In this document: positions 44,687 through 53,651 of the stretch, in pieces | Position numbering within the stretch: the first letter of the stretch is position 1 | Layout of the letters: every line of letters begins with the position of its first letter | NCBI RefSeq assembly: GCF_049680855.1 | Contig: NZ_JBMPGS010000007.1 | Span: forward strand, 56,229-120,228 | Source: Salinimicrobium sp049680855 | GTDB taxonomy: Bacteria > Bacteroidota > Bacteroidia > Flavobacteriales > Flavobacteriaceae | Direction of reading: 5' to 3' | Length of the DNA stretch: 64,000 nucleotides | Translations under genes and position numbers: made by a program | Notes under the pieces: generated by a model | The model's input: the letters and a program-made list of their open reading frames with translations, nothing else | Databases searched by the model: none | What the model was told of the DNA's origin: nothing

Positions 44687-45285
44687 AAAAATTAAAAGGA
44701 GTTTCTTGACCATCAAATATGCTGAGGACAATATTAAACGGTCTTTTTAGTGGAAGGGGAAGAGTTCACTGATCATATAAAGGAAATGCTTGAATGGAAT
44801 ATAAAGGATACGGACTTCTCCAAGACAGATAATCAGCAGAAAAAAACGTAACAAGATCTTTGGAGGGGATGAAGGAAGAGGTCCTGAGATCATGATGAGC
44901 AGCGACTAGTTCTTGGTTTTGACTTCATGCAACTGAGTTTAGGTTTCCGTGCATCTGGCACGGACCCATATAGGCAAAAGAAACACTATTCCATACTTAA
45001 GGAGAATCAAGTTCCATTTCAATTCAGAGTTTAAAATTTTCAAAGGTAGAACTTAAATTAATTCGCGAATCGCAAATCGCGAATAGTAAAATATTCCCTT
45101 ATAATTGGTTAATCAATGATATAAAAAGATGAAAGAGCACAGAAGAATGCGTCCTCACGACATTGTAATTCTTTTAAAGATAGCAGGGAAAATGAGATTT
45201 GACAGATAATGAATGAATTGCAGCCACAGTGGATAGTATTTAGACTGACCTAAAAGCCTTGACTTCGAAAAATGATTCCGTAGAT
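44687..45285. other. 599-bp region without gene; palindrome inside
   Basis: No gene is seen. Short broken reading pieces near 44720-44880 look like decayed coding sequence but cannot be named. A perfect 8-bp inverted repeat ATTCGCGA (45061-45068)/TCGCGAAT (45077-45084) lies in otherwise AT-rich DNA. Confidence 0.5.
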
Positions 45286-46005
45286 TCAACCCAGCTTTTT
45301 AAAAATTTTCTTTAAAGATTTATTTTCTTTTGAAACCGGTGTGCGAGTAGGTGCATTTTTAATAGTGTTATAATTATAAGGTTTGCCGTCAGGGCGGAGT
45401 ACCAGACCTGAAGTAATGAATAAATTTTTCAGGGTCATGTTATTATTAGGATAAGTTTTGGTAAGATAATCATAGAACTCCCTGCAACTAGGGCCATCCA
45501 TTTTTAAATGAAGCTTTGATTGGTGGCTTTTCCAATCTTTCAATAAAACATTTTTAAAATCTTCAAGAGAGGTTTTGTCCTGATCTATCAGGTCATACCG
45601 TACCAATTCATTGTACAGTTCAGTCGCCTGTCTTTCCGAAATTGAGATATTAAAATTTTCAGGAGATCTTTTAATAATTTTTTTTGGTGTACCCGTAAAG
45701 GAAACTTTGAATTTTTCTGTCCAGGAAAAATGACAAAAAAGAAATCCGGGAATAAAAACTGCAGGTATTAGTATCTGGAAGAATAGGTTACTATGCTCAA
45801 TGGAGTTATAGGAATAAAAAACTAGATGCATTACACCCAATCCTACTAGGTGAAAAAGTAGACGTGGTTTTTCTAAATTCTTGTTCCATTGGATAGGCTC
45901 ATTTAAGAAATGATGTAATATCTCTGGAACAATATGAATTGCTAATCGCCCATAGGTGTAGATAAAACAAAGGCTGGCCAGGTATTGAATGAGATCAATT
46001 TTCAT
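45286..46005 (-). CDS. Membrane protein linked to integrase
   Basis: 239 residues. N-terminal membrane segments are at about 5-25, 47-66 and 73-92 (LFFQILIPAVFIPGFLFCHF). The cytoplasmic part after ~105 (ISERQATELYNELVRYDLIDQDKTSLEDFKNVLLKDWKSHQSKLHLKMDGPSCREFYDYL) is helical and of a type I associate with genes next to integrases in Bacteroidota elements, but I do not recognise a named family. Its start overlaps the integrase end by 11 bases. Confidence 0.75.
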   Translation of the reverse strand: MKIDLIQYLASLCFIYTYGRLAIHIVPEILHHFLNEPIQWNKNLEKPRLLFHLVGLGVMHLVFYSYNSIEHSNLFFQILIPAVFIPGFLFCHFSWTEKFKVSFTGTPKKIIKRSPENFNISISERQATELYNELVRYDLIDQDKTSLEDFKNVLLKDWKSHQSKLHLKMDGPSCREFYDYLTKTYPNNNMTLKNLFITSGLVLRPDGKPYNYNTIKNAPTRTPVSKENKSLKKIFKKLG

Positions 46006-47136
46006 AATCCATTTCCAGCTCTGGAATTAAGTAAGCTGCCTCCTTTTTCTTCTTGTCTACAATTTTCGCATAAACTTGAGTAGTCCTAATTTCTTTATGC
46101 CCAAGAACCTTAGAAACAGTATAAATGTCTGCTCCATTCTCCAGGAGGAGAACGGCATGAGTATGCCGGGCACTATGGAATGTGATGTGCTTAGTAATAC
46201 CGGCACGCATACACCATCTGAGAATTTCTGCATTAAAATGCGCACCGTATTTTAATCCCTGGAACACCCGATCATTTTCTCGTTTTCTCTTTCCTAAAAG
46301 TTGTCGTGCCTGTCCGGAAATAAACTGGTACTCCTGACCAGAAGTCTTTTTCTGCTTAAAAACCAGACGTGTTTCATTTTCTTCATCCCGAACCTCAGAC
46401 CAGGTAAGCTTATTTATATCGCTCCATCTTAAACCTGTTAAACAACTGAACATAAAGGCTGATTTCAAAATTGGATGCTTGCAATGCGCTTTTGCCATTG
46501 CCTGAAGCTCTTCAAGAGTTAGATGCTCTCTTGAGGTTTCGCCCTGAGCAAAACCTTTTACCGTGGTAGCGAAGTTTCTACGGGTATATCCATCTTCAAA
46601 GGCTTGCCTTAATGCTGCTTTAAATTTATTGTAGTAGGTGTATTTAGAATTTTGAGATAGCCCCGTATTGGACTTGGTCTGTGCTTTTGTATTTAAATAC
46701 TTTTTAAAACCTATGACAAATTCTTCATCAATGTCCTCAAAGGTTACTTTTCTTTTTTTACAGTAGTCTTCTATATGATTTTGAGCTGCATCCCAATTGT
46801 CATAGTTGCCCTTACTCTCATAACGTTCTTCTTTCAGTTTATCATAATAGGTGAGGAAAAGCAATTTGTCTTTTGATCTGTCTTTAATACCGTACTTTCC
46901 CTGGGCGTATTCTGCCCTTCGGATAGATAGTATTTGTTCAGCCTTAAAAGTGTCTCGGCATTTTCCTTTTTTTCAGAAGGTGTTTGTGGTGAAATATATA
47001 GGTACTCCTTTAGATATTCAAATTCCCTATTGTTTTTCGATTTTCCATTCTGATCAATAACCTTTCCTTTATAATAATCTATATAAAGACTATACTTCCC
47101 GGTTGTCAACTTCTTTTTTCTAAGATTAATTTTCAT
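45995..47136 (-). pseudogene. Tyrosine integrase/recombinase, frameshifted
   Basis: The N-terminal frame (start 47136) encodes the phage_int_SAM_5-like arm-binding part (INLRKKKLTTGKYSLYIDYYKG... ETLLRLNK) and then runs out of family frame at ~46945. The second frame (open before the break) continues as ILSIRRAEYAQGKYGIKDRSKDKLLFLTYYDKLKEERYESKGNYDNW and covers the catalytic domain: R in CLTGLRWSDI, HSARHTHAVLLLENG (H-x-x-R), and Tyr in IRTTQVYAKI. One lost base in the AACAAATACT region would restore it. It lies beside the mnmE att site and should catalyse integration and excision of the island. Confidence 0.8.
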
Positions 47137-47175
47137 AACTCCAGCTTTTTATAAAGATAAAATAAAAAGAAATAT

Positions 47176-47247
47176 GAGGTGCACAAAATGCACCTCAAGA
47201 GTGAAATTTAACATCGGGGTGCACTTGAGGTACAAAATGGGGTGCAC
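47176..47247. repeat. GGTGCAC repeats, candidate integrase arm sites
   Basis: A perfect inverted repeat GAGGTGCA (47176-47183)/TGCACCTC (47189-47196) is followed by direct copies GGGGTGCAC at 47216-47224 and 47239-47247. They lie between the integrase start and the att repeat, where arm-type binding sites are expected. The left island end shows only weak relatives (GAGGTGTA, AGGTACAC near 1550). Confidence 0.55.
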
Positions 47248-47357
47248 AATGATGTATAATAGGAAAATACAGAACTTAATTTAAACCTTGTTAAGTCCCG
47301 ATAACAGTGAGTTTTAGTGTCATTTAATATCAAATGATATCAAATAAAATGTGCTGT

Positions 47358-47372
47358 TTATTTGCCAATACA
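47358..47372. repeat. att repeat overlapping mnmE stop codon
   Basis: TTATTTGCCAATACA, the complement of the C-I-G-K-stop codons of MnmE. Identical to 1492-1506. Integration at this conserved end leaves mnmE intact. Confidence 0.8.
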
Positions 47373-48761
47373 AAAATTAGCAAAAATATTTCCTAGCAAA
47401 TCATCATTGGTAATCTCTCCGGTGATCTCGCCAAAATGATAAAGCGCCTGACGAATATCAATAGCAAGTAAGTCACCACTCAGGTTTGTATTCAGGCCTT
47501 CCTGTACTTTATTAATTTCTTCCAGGGCTTTTAATAATGAATTATAATGCCTGCTATTGGTAACGATGGTATTATTGTTTCGCAGTTCACCGGTATTTAC
47601 ATATTCAAGTAGCTTTTGCTGAAGTTCCTCAACACCTGTTCCCGTCTTTGCCGAAATTGGAAGGTAATCCGAACCTTTTACTGATCCTAGGTCATCCTCC
47701 AGTTGTTCAATTTGATTTTCAGAAAGTTGATCTGTTTTATTGGCTACAATGATTAGAGGCTTCTGGGGGAACTGGTTCTTTATTTTTGCAATTTCAACTT
47801 TAAATTGGGATCCTTGAGAAGTAAATTTTGCTGCATTGAGTAGAAAAATCACAACCTGCGCTTGACTAATCTTTTCAAATGTCCTTTTGATCCCAATGCT
47901 TTCTACCACATCTTTCGTTTCCCTGATTCCGGCAGTATCAATGAAACGAAAACCAATTCCGCCAATAGAAATTTCATCTTCAATGGTATCTCTTGTAGTT
48001 CCGGCAATTTCACTTACAATGGCTCGCTCCTCGTTTAAAAGGGCATTTAAGAGGGTAGATTTCCCTACATTAGGCTCACCCACAATAGCCACAGGAATGC
48101 CATTTTTAATAACATTTCCTACAGAGAATGAATCCACGAGTTTCTGGAGAACTTTTTGAATTCTTAGTACAAGTTCCTGAAATTGATCGCGATTTGCAAA
48201 TTCCACATCTTCTTCGGCAAAATCCAGTTCCAGTTCAATGAGAGAAGCAAAATTTAGCAGTTCCTCCCGAAGCTTTTTGATCTCATTTGAAAATCCACCG
48301 CGCATTTGTTGCATGGCAAGTTGATGGGAAGCCTGGTTTTCAGAAGAAATAAGATCGGCTACGGCTTCTGCCTGACTTAAATCCATTTTTCCATTGAGAA
48401 AGGAGCGTAGGGTAAATTCTCCCGCTTCTGCAGATCGACAGCCTTTTCTTACCAATAACTGTATAATTTCCTGCTGAATGTACGGACTCCCATGACAGGA
48501 AATCTCTATGGTATTTTCTCCGGTATATGATTTTGGGCCATGAAAAATTGAAACTAGCACCTCGTCCATAATCCTTTGCTGGTCTACAATGTTACCCAGG
48601 TGCAATGTGTGGGAAGGCTCCTGGGCAATATTTTTTTTACTTTTTGCCTTAAATAATGGCGCCACAATAGAAATGGCGTCGGGTCCGGAAACCCGAATTA
48701 CTGCAATAGCACCGGCACCTGCCGGTGTAGCTAAAGCTACAATGGTGTCATTTAATTTCAT
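47358..48761 (-). CDS. mnmE: tRNA uridine-5-carboxymethylaminomethyl GTPase MnmE
   Basis: 467 residues, full length. N-terminal tetrahydrofolate-binding domain (DTIVALATPAGAGAIAVIRVSGPDA), then a Ras-like G domain with GEPNVGKST, DTAGIRET and NKTDQL, and the invariant C-terminus FCIGK whose Cys is catalytic-site related. With MnmG it modifies U34 in the anticodon wobble position of several tRNAs. The 3' end is the proposed island attachment site; the reading frame stays complete. Confidence 0.96.
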   Translation of the reverse strand: MKLNDTIVALATPAGAGAIAVIRVSGPDAISIVAPLFKAKSKKNIAQEPSHTLHLGNIVDQQRIMDEVLVSIFHGPKSYTGENTIEISCHGSPYIQQEIIQLLVRKGCRSAEAGEFTLRSFLNGKMDLSQAEAVADLISSENQASHQLAMQQMRGGFSNEIKKLREELLNFASLIELELDFAEEDVEFANRDQFQELVLRIQKVLQKLVDSFSVGNVIKNGIPVAIVGEPNVGKSTLLNALLNEERAIVSEIAGTTRDTIEDEISIGGIGFRFIDTAGIRETKDVVESIGIKRTFEKISQAQVVIFLLNAAKFTSQGSQFKVEIAKIKNQFPQKPLIIVANKTDQLSENQIEQLEDDLGSVKGSDYLPISAKTGTGVEELQQKLLEYVNTGELRNNNTIVTNSRHYNSLLKALEEINKVQEGLNTNLSGDLLAIDIRQALYHFGEITGEITNDDLLGNIFANFCIGK

Positions 48762-48957
48762 GTTTCAAAGGTAGCCTTTAATGTGGAAAATTTAAAGTAA
48801 CGCCAATTTGTGAAATGAGATGTTGAAATTGCATTTTTGAAAATTATTGACAAAGCTTGTAACAAACTTTGCTCATCTTCGTCATATTAGTACTATGTAA
48901 AACAAACTACTCTGAGATTTGAAGATACAAAAGCATAAAAATTTAAATAATCGAACT

Positions 48958-49320
48958 ATGGAAACTACAAATAACACAGCTATGAGAGAAGACAGACAAT
49001 TGCTAATAATCACCCATTTAAGTCAACTATTGGATTTGGTCACCGGGATTGGTGGATTTATCGTGCCGCTGGTCATTTGGTTGACGCAGAGAGAAAAAAT
49101 CCTGGGAATGGATGCCCACGGTAAAATGATCATTAACTTTCAAATAAGCATGTTCATTTACAGCATTATTGCCATACCGTTAATGTTATTGTTTGGTCTG
49201 GGAATTTTGATCTTCATAGCGGTAGGTATTATAGTTTTGATCTTCCCTATCATCAACGCGATCAAAGTCAGCAACGGTGAAATACCCTATTATCCACTTA
49301 CTATAGAAATTCTAAAGTAG
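48958..49320 (+). CDS. DUF4870 (Tic20-like) membrane protein
   Basis: 120 residues from the ATG at 48958. After a short polar head (METTNNTAMREDRQLL) come helices: ITHLSQLLDLVTGIGGFIVPLVIWLT, an amphipathic HGKMIINFQISMFIYSIIAIPLMLLFGLGILIFIAVGIIVLIFPIINAI. This is the DUF4870 pattern; function unknown. A clear bidirectional terminator follows. Confidence 0.85.
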   Translation: METTNNTAMREDRQLLIITHLSQLLDLVTGIGGFIVPLVIWLTQREKILGMDAHGKMIINFQISMFIYSIIAIPLMLLFGLGILIFIAVGIIVLIFPIINAIKVSNGEIPYYPLTIEILK

Positions 49321-49437
49321 AAGAGAGTGGTAAATAGCCAATATGGAAGGGCATTTAAAAATGACATTTTTGCTCCTTCTTTTAAATTTAAAAATTAAGG
49401 TGAGAAATGCCGTTTTTGGAATTCCATTCCTCTATAA

Positions 49438-49476
49438 TAAAAAAGCCCTGTTCAGAATTCTGAACAGGGCTTTTTT
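49438..49476. terminator. Bidirectional terminator
   Basis: GCCCTGTTCAG/CTGAACAGGGC perfect palindrome (49445-49470) with A-run before and T-run after. Serves the DUF4870 gene on plus and dnaN on minus. Confidence 0.92.
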
Positions 49477-49512
49477 AATCTTATGAATATATTTTCTTCG
49501 GAAATAAGAACC

Positions 49513-50631
49513 CTAAGAATTCAGCATCACCGGCATCACAAGCATGGTTACTTTTTCTCCTTCGTCAAGACCGTCTACAGGAGTAAGAATTCCGGCGCGG
49601 TTTGGCAGACTCATTTCAAGTTGAACTTCATTTGCGTTCAGGTTTGAAAGCATTTCAGTTAAGAAACGCGAGTTAAAACCTATTTGCATATCATCACCCT
49701 GGTAAGAACAGGTCAAACGTTCTTCGGCTTTGTTGCTGTAATCAACATCTTCGGCAGAAATATTCAATTCTGCCCCGGCAATTTTCAACCTTACCTGGTG
49801 TGTGGTTTTGTTTGAGAAAATAGATACCCTTTTAACCGAACTTAGAAATTGCCCTCTGTCGATCACCAGTTTATTCGGATTTTCCTTCGGAATTACAGCT
49901 TCATAATTAGGATACTTTCCGTCGATAAGTCGGCAAACAAGCGTAGTATCGTCAAAGCTGAATTTTGCATTTGATTCATTGTACTCGATCAATACGTCAC
50001 TATCTGCACCCGAAAGAATTCCTTTTAAAAGGTTCAATGGTTTTTTAGGCATGATGAATTCCGCAGTTTGTGAAGCCGCAATATCTTCCCGGGAATATTT
50101 TACGAGTTTGTGAGCATCTGTAGCCACAAAAGTGAGGTTCTCTGGAGTGAATTGAAAAAATACTCCGCTCATTACAGGTCTTAGATCATCATTTCCAGAA
50201 GCAAAGATCGTTTTGCTAATAGCAGTCGCCAAAACATCTCCCTGCAATTGGGTACTGCTTGGATCTTCAAGATTTACTGCCTTTGGGAATTCTTCGCCAC
50301 CGGCATAAGCCAATGCATATTTTCCATGATTTGAACTCAGCTCGATCGTATTGTTATCTTCCACTACAAAAGTGAGCGGTTGCTCCGGAAAAGTTTTCAA
50401 CGTTTCCAGTAAAAGACGGGCAGGAACAGCAATTTTTCCCTGGGAATCTGATTCTACTTTTAATTTTGTAGACATGGTAGTTTCCAGATCAGAAGCTGAA
50501 ACTGTAAGTTCATCCTCATCAAGATCGAAAAGAAAATTGTCCAGGATTGGAAGCGTATTATTGTTGTTAATGACCCCTCCAAGTATTTGAAGCTGTTTCA
50601 GCAAATAGGTGCTTGATACAATAAATTTCAT
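49513..50631 (-). CDS. dnaN: DNA polymerase III beta sliding clamp
   Basis: 372 residues, normal length. Three DNA-clamp domains are recognisable (MKFIVSSTYLLKQLQILGGVINNNNTLPILDNFLF; DDLRPVMSGVFFQF; the C-terminal KVTMLVMPVMLNS). It forms the ring that holds replicative polymerase on DNA. Single-gene unit here, not next to dnaA. Confidence 0.95.
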   Translation of the reverse strand: MKFIVSSTYLLKQLQILGGVINNNNTLPILDNFLFDLDEDELTVSASDLETTMSTKLKVESDSQGKIAVPARLLLETLKTFPEQPLTFVVEDNNTIELSSNHGKYALAYAGGEEFPKAVNLEDPSSTQLQGDVLATAISKTIFASGNDDLRPVMSGVFFQFTPENLTFVATDAHKLVKYSREDIAASQTAEFIMPKKPLNLLKGILSGADSDVLIEYNESNAKFSFDDTTLVCRLIDGKYPNYEAVIPKENPNKLVIDRGQFLSSVKRVSIFSNKTTHQVRLKIAGAELNISAEDVDYSNKAEERLTCSYQGDDMQIGFNSRFLTEMLSNLNANEVQLEMSLPNRAGILTPVDGLDEGEKVTMLVMPVMLNS

Positions 50632-50657
50632 TGGCTTTTAGTATATTGTTCTAACTA

Positions 50658-50665
50658 CAAATATA
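50658..50665 (-). promoter_or_regulatory. -7 box of dnaN promoter
   Basis: On the minus strand TATATTTG, matching TAnnTTTG, 26 bases before the dnaN ATG. No well-spaced -33 TTG was found. Confidence 0.5.
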
Positions 50666-50867
50666 TCTTAATCATTCAAAAATGCCTTTTTGAGTGGTAG
50701 TTTTTTATTAACAGAAATAATTAAATCAAGCTCAGGAAGTTGCTGTATTTCAGCAAGTTAATTGTATAAAACTAAAGAATTGTTAATAAACCGAAATAGA
50801 TGCTGCGGAAGAGAGAAAAAGCAGGCTTTTCGGGAATTTTCCAATCCGGGAAAGAAATGCCACCCTT

Positions 50868-52544
50868 TTATTTCTTTATGTATTTCCTCTTTCGGAAGTA
50901 AAGGAAGCCAGTCGCGAAAACTGCCAGAACAAGTACCGGAAGAAGCACATTTATCACTTGCCATAAAAGCCTTTCATTATCGGCTTTTTGAAGATCCAGG
51001 AAGGCGATAGAAACCTGTTTTGACCTAATATCTATCAGCCCATTATCATCAAGCAGGTAATTTACGGCATTCATTAAAAACTCCTTGTTGCCGTAGGTGT
51101 TGCCGGTATATTGATCAAAACCGAGTTCCAGTGGCGTTCCGCGTTGCAATTCATTCTTAATTACATTTCCGTCGGAAATAATCAGCATCTTGGTTTCTTT
51201 TCCTTGTTCTACGGGATTTTTAACTGAAAAAGGTTTTATGCGGTTTTTATAAACGGATCTAAATTTTCCTTCTAAAAGAACTGCAAATGGCTGCTCACCG
51301 GCGGTAAATTCTGAAATATGCGGTTCTGCTTTAATTTGCTCCAGGCTTATTTGCGCCGGTGTACCTTCCAATTGTGTAGAAGGAGAACTGGATAGCAAAA
51401 CAGTTTTTTTGATATTGTTAAAAAGCGTATCAATGGGACTTGCATATTCAAATTTAACTGCTTCAATATTATTAATGATCGAGTGCTCACCTGGTGAGGA
51501 ACTCAGCGGATAATAAAACCACGGATATGGATTGAAACTGGTGTTATTTCCGCTGCCGCTCGCCAGAATAATAGGCGCTGAAAAAATATCTTTTACGAGC
51601 ACGGGATTTATTCTTACTCCATATTTAAAGAAGTAATCGTCGAGATTGAGATCTCTTGGCAGTGCAAAAGCAGCGCCGGAAGGAGAGAATAAACTGTCTG
51701 TTTCCATAGCCACCTGGTCCACCAGCCACAGTGCTTTTCCGCCGTTCATGGTGTACTGGTCGAGCACAAATTTTTCTGCTTCTGTGTAGGCTTCTGTAGG
51801 CTTGGCCTCAATGATTAGATCGTATTCCTGCAAATCGTTCAATGTCTTCTGCGGATCACTGGCCACAGAATCTAGCGTAAAAGGTGCAATAAAATAATAA
51901 TCCTGAAGGCTTTTTATGAAATCTGCGATAAATGCGTCTTCCAGTTCTCCGTTTCCGCGCATCACAGCCACTTTTTTTCTCTTTGGGTTTACCAGCTTGC
52001 TAAAAGCATCGGCAAAGGCATATTCCAGTTGTTGTACCGAATTTTCTACTCTTTCTTCGGTCGTAGCGCCAATTTTATTCTTCAGAAGAGGGATGGCAAC
52101 CGTTTGGTTTCTATAATTTGCCATCGCCCAGGGAAAAATAATAGCCTCTGAAGAGCGGCCATTTTCCACCACGTTGATTCGCGCCGGGGTCATTCCCATT
52201 TCATAAAATTCCGTAGCAATTTGATTGGCATCACCACCTTCCGCCAGCGGATTGACAAAATTGAATTGTATACTTGAGTTGTAGGCTTCAAATTCTTCGA
52301 GCAGCTGCCTTGTTTCTATTTGTAGTTTCCGAAATTCGGGTGGAAAATCCCCTTTTAGGAAGACATCAATAATAATGGGAGTTTCGACATCCGCAATAAT
52401 CTCCTTTGCGGCAGGGGAGAGGGTGTAGCGCTCATCTTCCGTGAGGTCATAACGATCAAAAAAGTTGTAGGAAATGACATTTATTAACAGTAGCACTGCA
52501 AAAAGACCAATTCCCTTGATCATATTTGATCTTTTCTTTTTCAC
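50868..52544 (-). CDS. gldG: Gliding-motility ABC transporter auxiliary protein GldG
   Basis: 558 residues. One N-terminal membrane segment (MIKGIGLFAVLLLINVISYNFF), the ABC_transp_aux fold (DLTEDERYTLSPAAKEIIADVETPIIIDVFLKGDFPPEFRKLQIETRQLLEEF), and a C-terminal membrane segment (LPVLVLAVFATGFLYF). GldA, GldF and GldG form an ABC transporter required for gliding in flavobacteria. It overlaps gldF by 4 bases. gldA is not in the window. Confidence 0.93.
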   Translation of the reverse strand: MKKKRSNMIKGIGLFAVLLLINVISYNFFDRYDLTEDERYTLSPAAKEIIADVETPIIIDVFLKGDFPPEFRKLQIETRQLLEEFEAYNSSIQFNFVNPLAEGGDANQIATEFYEMGMTPARINVVENGRSSEAIIFPWAMANYRNQTVAIPLLKNKIGATTEERVENSVQQLEYAFADAFSKLVNPKRKKVAVMRGNGELEDAFIADFIKSLQDYYFIAPFTLDSVASDPQKTLNDLQEYDLIIEAKPTEAYTEAEKFVLDQYTMNGGKALWLVDQVAMETDSLFSPSGAAFALPRDLNLDDYFFKYGVRINPVLVKDIFSAPIILASGSGNNTSFNPYPWFYYPLSSSPGEHSIINNIEAVKFEYASPIDTLFNNIKKTVLLSSSPSTQLEGTPAQISLEQIKAEPHISEFTAGEQPFAVLLEGKFRSVYKNRIKPFSVKNPVEQGKETKMLIISDGNVIKNELQRGTPLELGFDQYTGNTYGNKEFLMNAVNYLLDDNGLIDIRSKQVSIAFLDLQKADNERLLWQVINVLLPVLVLAVFATGFLYFRKRKYIKK

Positions 52545-53272
52545 TTTCCGGACTTATTAATGCTGAATTTTGTGAGGGCAAGAAAAAAAATAATAAAACT
52601 TATAAAGTAAATGAGGTCTCGCGTGTCTATGACTCCGCGGCTTATGCTGTCGTAATGCGCCCTTATACCAACTTCTGAAATTCCGAAGCCGCCAACTTCA
52701 AAAACATTAATATTTGCAAGCGCTTCAAAACCAAAGAAGCTAATAAAGCTTAAGAAAACACCCAGAATAAAAGCGATGATTTGATTCTCTGTAAGACTGG
52801 AAGTGAAAATTCCAATGGAGGCATAACAGCTTCCCAGGAAAAACAGGCCCAGGTAAGATCCTGTCGTTGCGCCGGCATCCAGATTTCCTTCGGGTTTGCC
52901 GAGTTCATATATGCTGAAAACATAGACCAATGTTGGTAATAATGCGAGAATTAGCAGGACGAGTGTTCCGAAATATTTTCCTAAAACCAACTGCCATTTT
53001 GAAATGGGTTTTGTTAGTAATAGCTCCAGCGTTCCCATTCTTTTTTCTTCGGAAAAGCTTTTCATAGTTACCGCCGGGATCAGGAAAAGAAAAATCCACG
53101 GCGCAATAGTGAAAAATGGTGAAAGATCTGCAAAACCGCTGTCCAGGATATTGTAGCTGCCTTGAAAAACCCATAGAAATAAACCACTAACCACCAAAAA
53201 TAAACCTATTACCAGGTAACCTATGGGTGAAGAGAAAAAGGAATTAATTTCTTTTTTTAAAATGGCGTACAC
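52541..53272 (-). CDS. gldF: Gliding-motility ABC transporter permease GldF
   Basis: 243 residues with six membrane segments (e.g. SPIGYLVIGLFLVVSGLFLW, IAPWIFLFLIPAVTMKSFSEEKRMGTLELLLTKPISKWQLVLGKYFG). The ABC-2 permease motif 'RMGTLELLLTKPIS' is clear. Works with GldG and the ATPase GldA in the inner membrane. First gene of the pair. Confidence 0.93.
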   Translation of the reverse strand: MYAILKKEINSFFSSPIGYLVIGLFLVVSGLFLWVFQGSYNILDSGFADLSPFFTIAPWIFLFLIPAVTMKSFSEEKRMGTLELLLTKPISKWQLVLGKYFGTLVLLILALLPTLVYVFSIYELGKPEGNLDAGATTGSYLGLFFLGSCYASIGIFTSSLTENQIIAFILGVFLSFISFFGFEALANINVFEVGGFGISEVGIRAHYDSISRGVIDTRDLIYFISFIIFFLALTKFSINKSGK

Positions 53273-53343
53273 TTACTTAGATCTTTGCAGTTGTTCTTTT
53301 TTGTTTCTTATCTTTTTCTTTCAACTAACAGGCCAAAATTGCA

Positions 53344-53640
53344 TTAATCCAGTTTTTCGAGTCGGTCGACACTCCAGGCTTCTGGTTTCCCGGCAAATTT
53401 AGATTTGGTTTCCTGCCAGACTTCTTTAAAAAGTTGAGAATGCCGGTAATTTTCCAAAGCAGTTTCATCTTGCCAGAAACTATAAGTAAAAAAAATGTTT
53501 TGCTCATTTTTATCTCTATACAGCTCCAGGCGATCACAACCTTTATAGCCTCTTATCTTCTCTTTATTACGGTCAAATAATTCCAGGAAACTTTCTGTTT
53601 CCTTAGGGTCAAAGATCATTTTCACTATTCTTATGAGCAT
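53344..53640 (-). CDS. Antibiotic biosynthesis monooxygenase (ABM) domain protein
   Basis: 98 residues covering a single dimeric alpha/beta-barrel ABM domain: MLIRIVKMIFDPKETESFLELFDRNKEKIRGYKGCDRLELYRDKNEQNIFFTYSFWQDETALENYRHSQLF. Members are small oxygenases or YgiN-like quinol monooxygenases; substrate unknown. Lies 11 bases after the SAM hydrolase-like gene, likely co-transcribed. Confidence 0.88.
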   Translation of the reverse strand: MLIRIVKMIFDPKETESFLELFDRNKEKIRGYKGCDRLELYRDKNEQNIFFTYSFWQDETALENYRHSQLFKEVWQETKSKFAGKPEAWSVDRLEKLD

Positions 53641-53651
53641 GTTTACTTTAG

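Larger units (their letters stand above)
1492..47372. mobile_element. Putative integrative mobilizable island at mnmE 3' end
   Basis: The segment is bounded by 15-nt direct repeats, one overlapping the last codons of mnmE. A tyrosine integrase gene (frameshifted) sits about 220 bp inside the mnmE-side repeat, and mobC, relaxase, primase and VapE genes are at 24.0-27.6 kb. The rest is cargo: toxin-antitoxin, restriction and defence-like genes, the sigma/dCas12f module and a SusCD locus. Housekeeping genes lie only outside the right boundary. Whether the ~46 kb entered at once or by successive insertions is not shown. Frameshifts in integrase and relaxase suggest it is now immobile, unless these are sequencing errors. 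Confidence 0.65.

Noticed and set aside
45061..45084. Inverted repeat as terminator or att site
   Set aside because: No T-run and no second copy; left as a palindrome of unknown role.
53325..53537. 70-codon frame overlapping the ABM gene
   Set aside because: Alternate frame of a clear ABM-domain gene.
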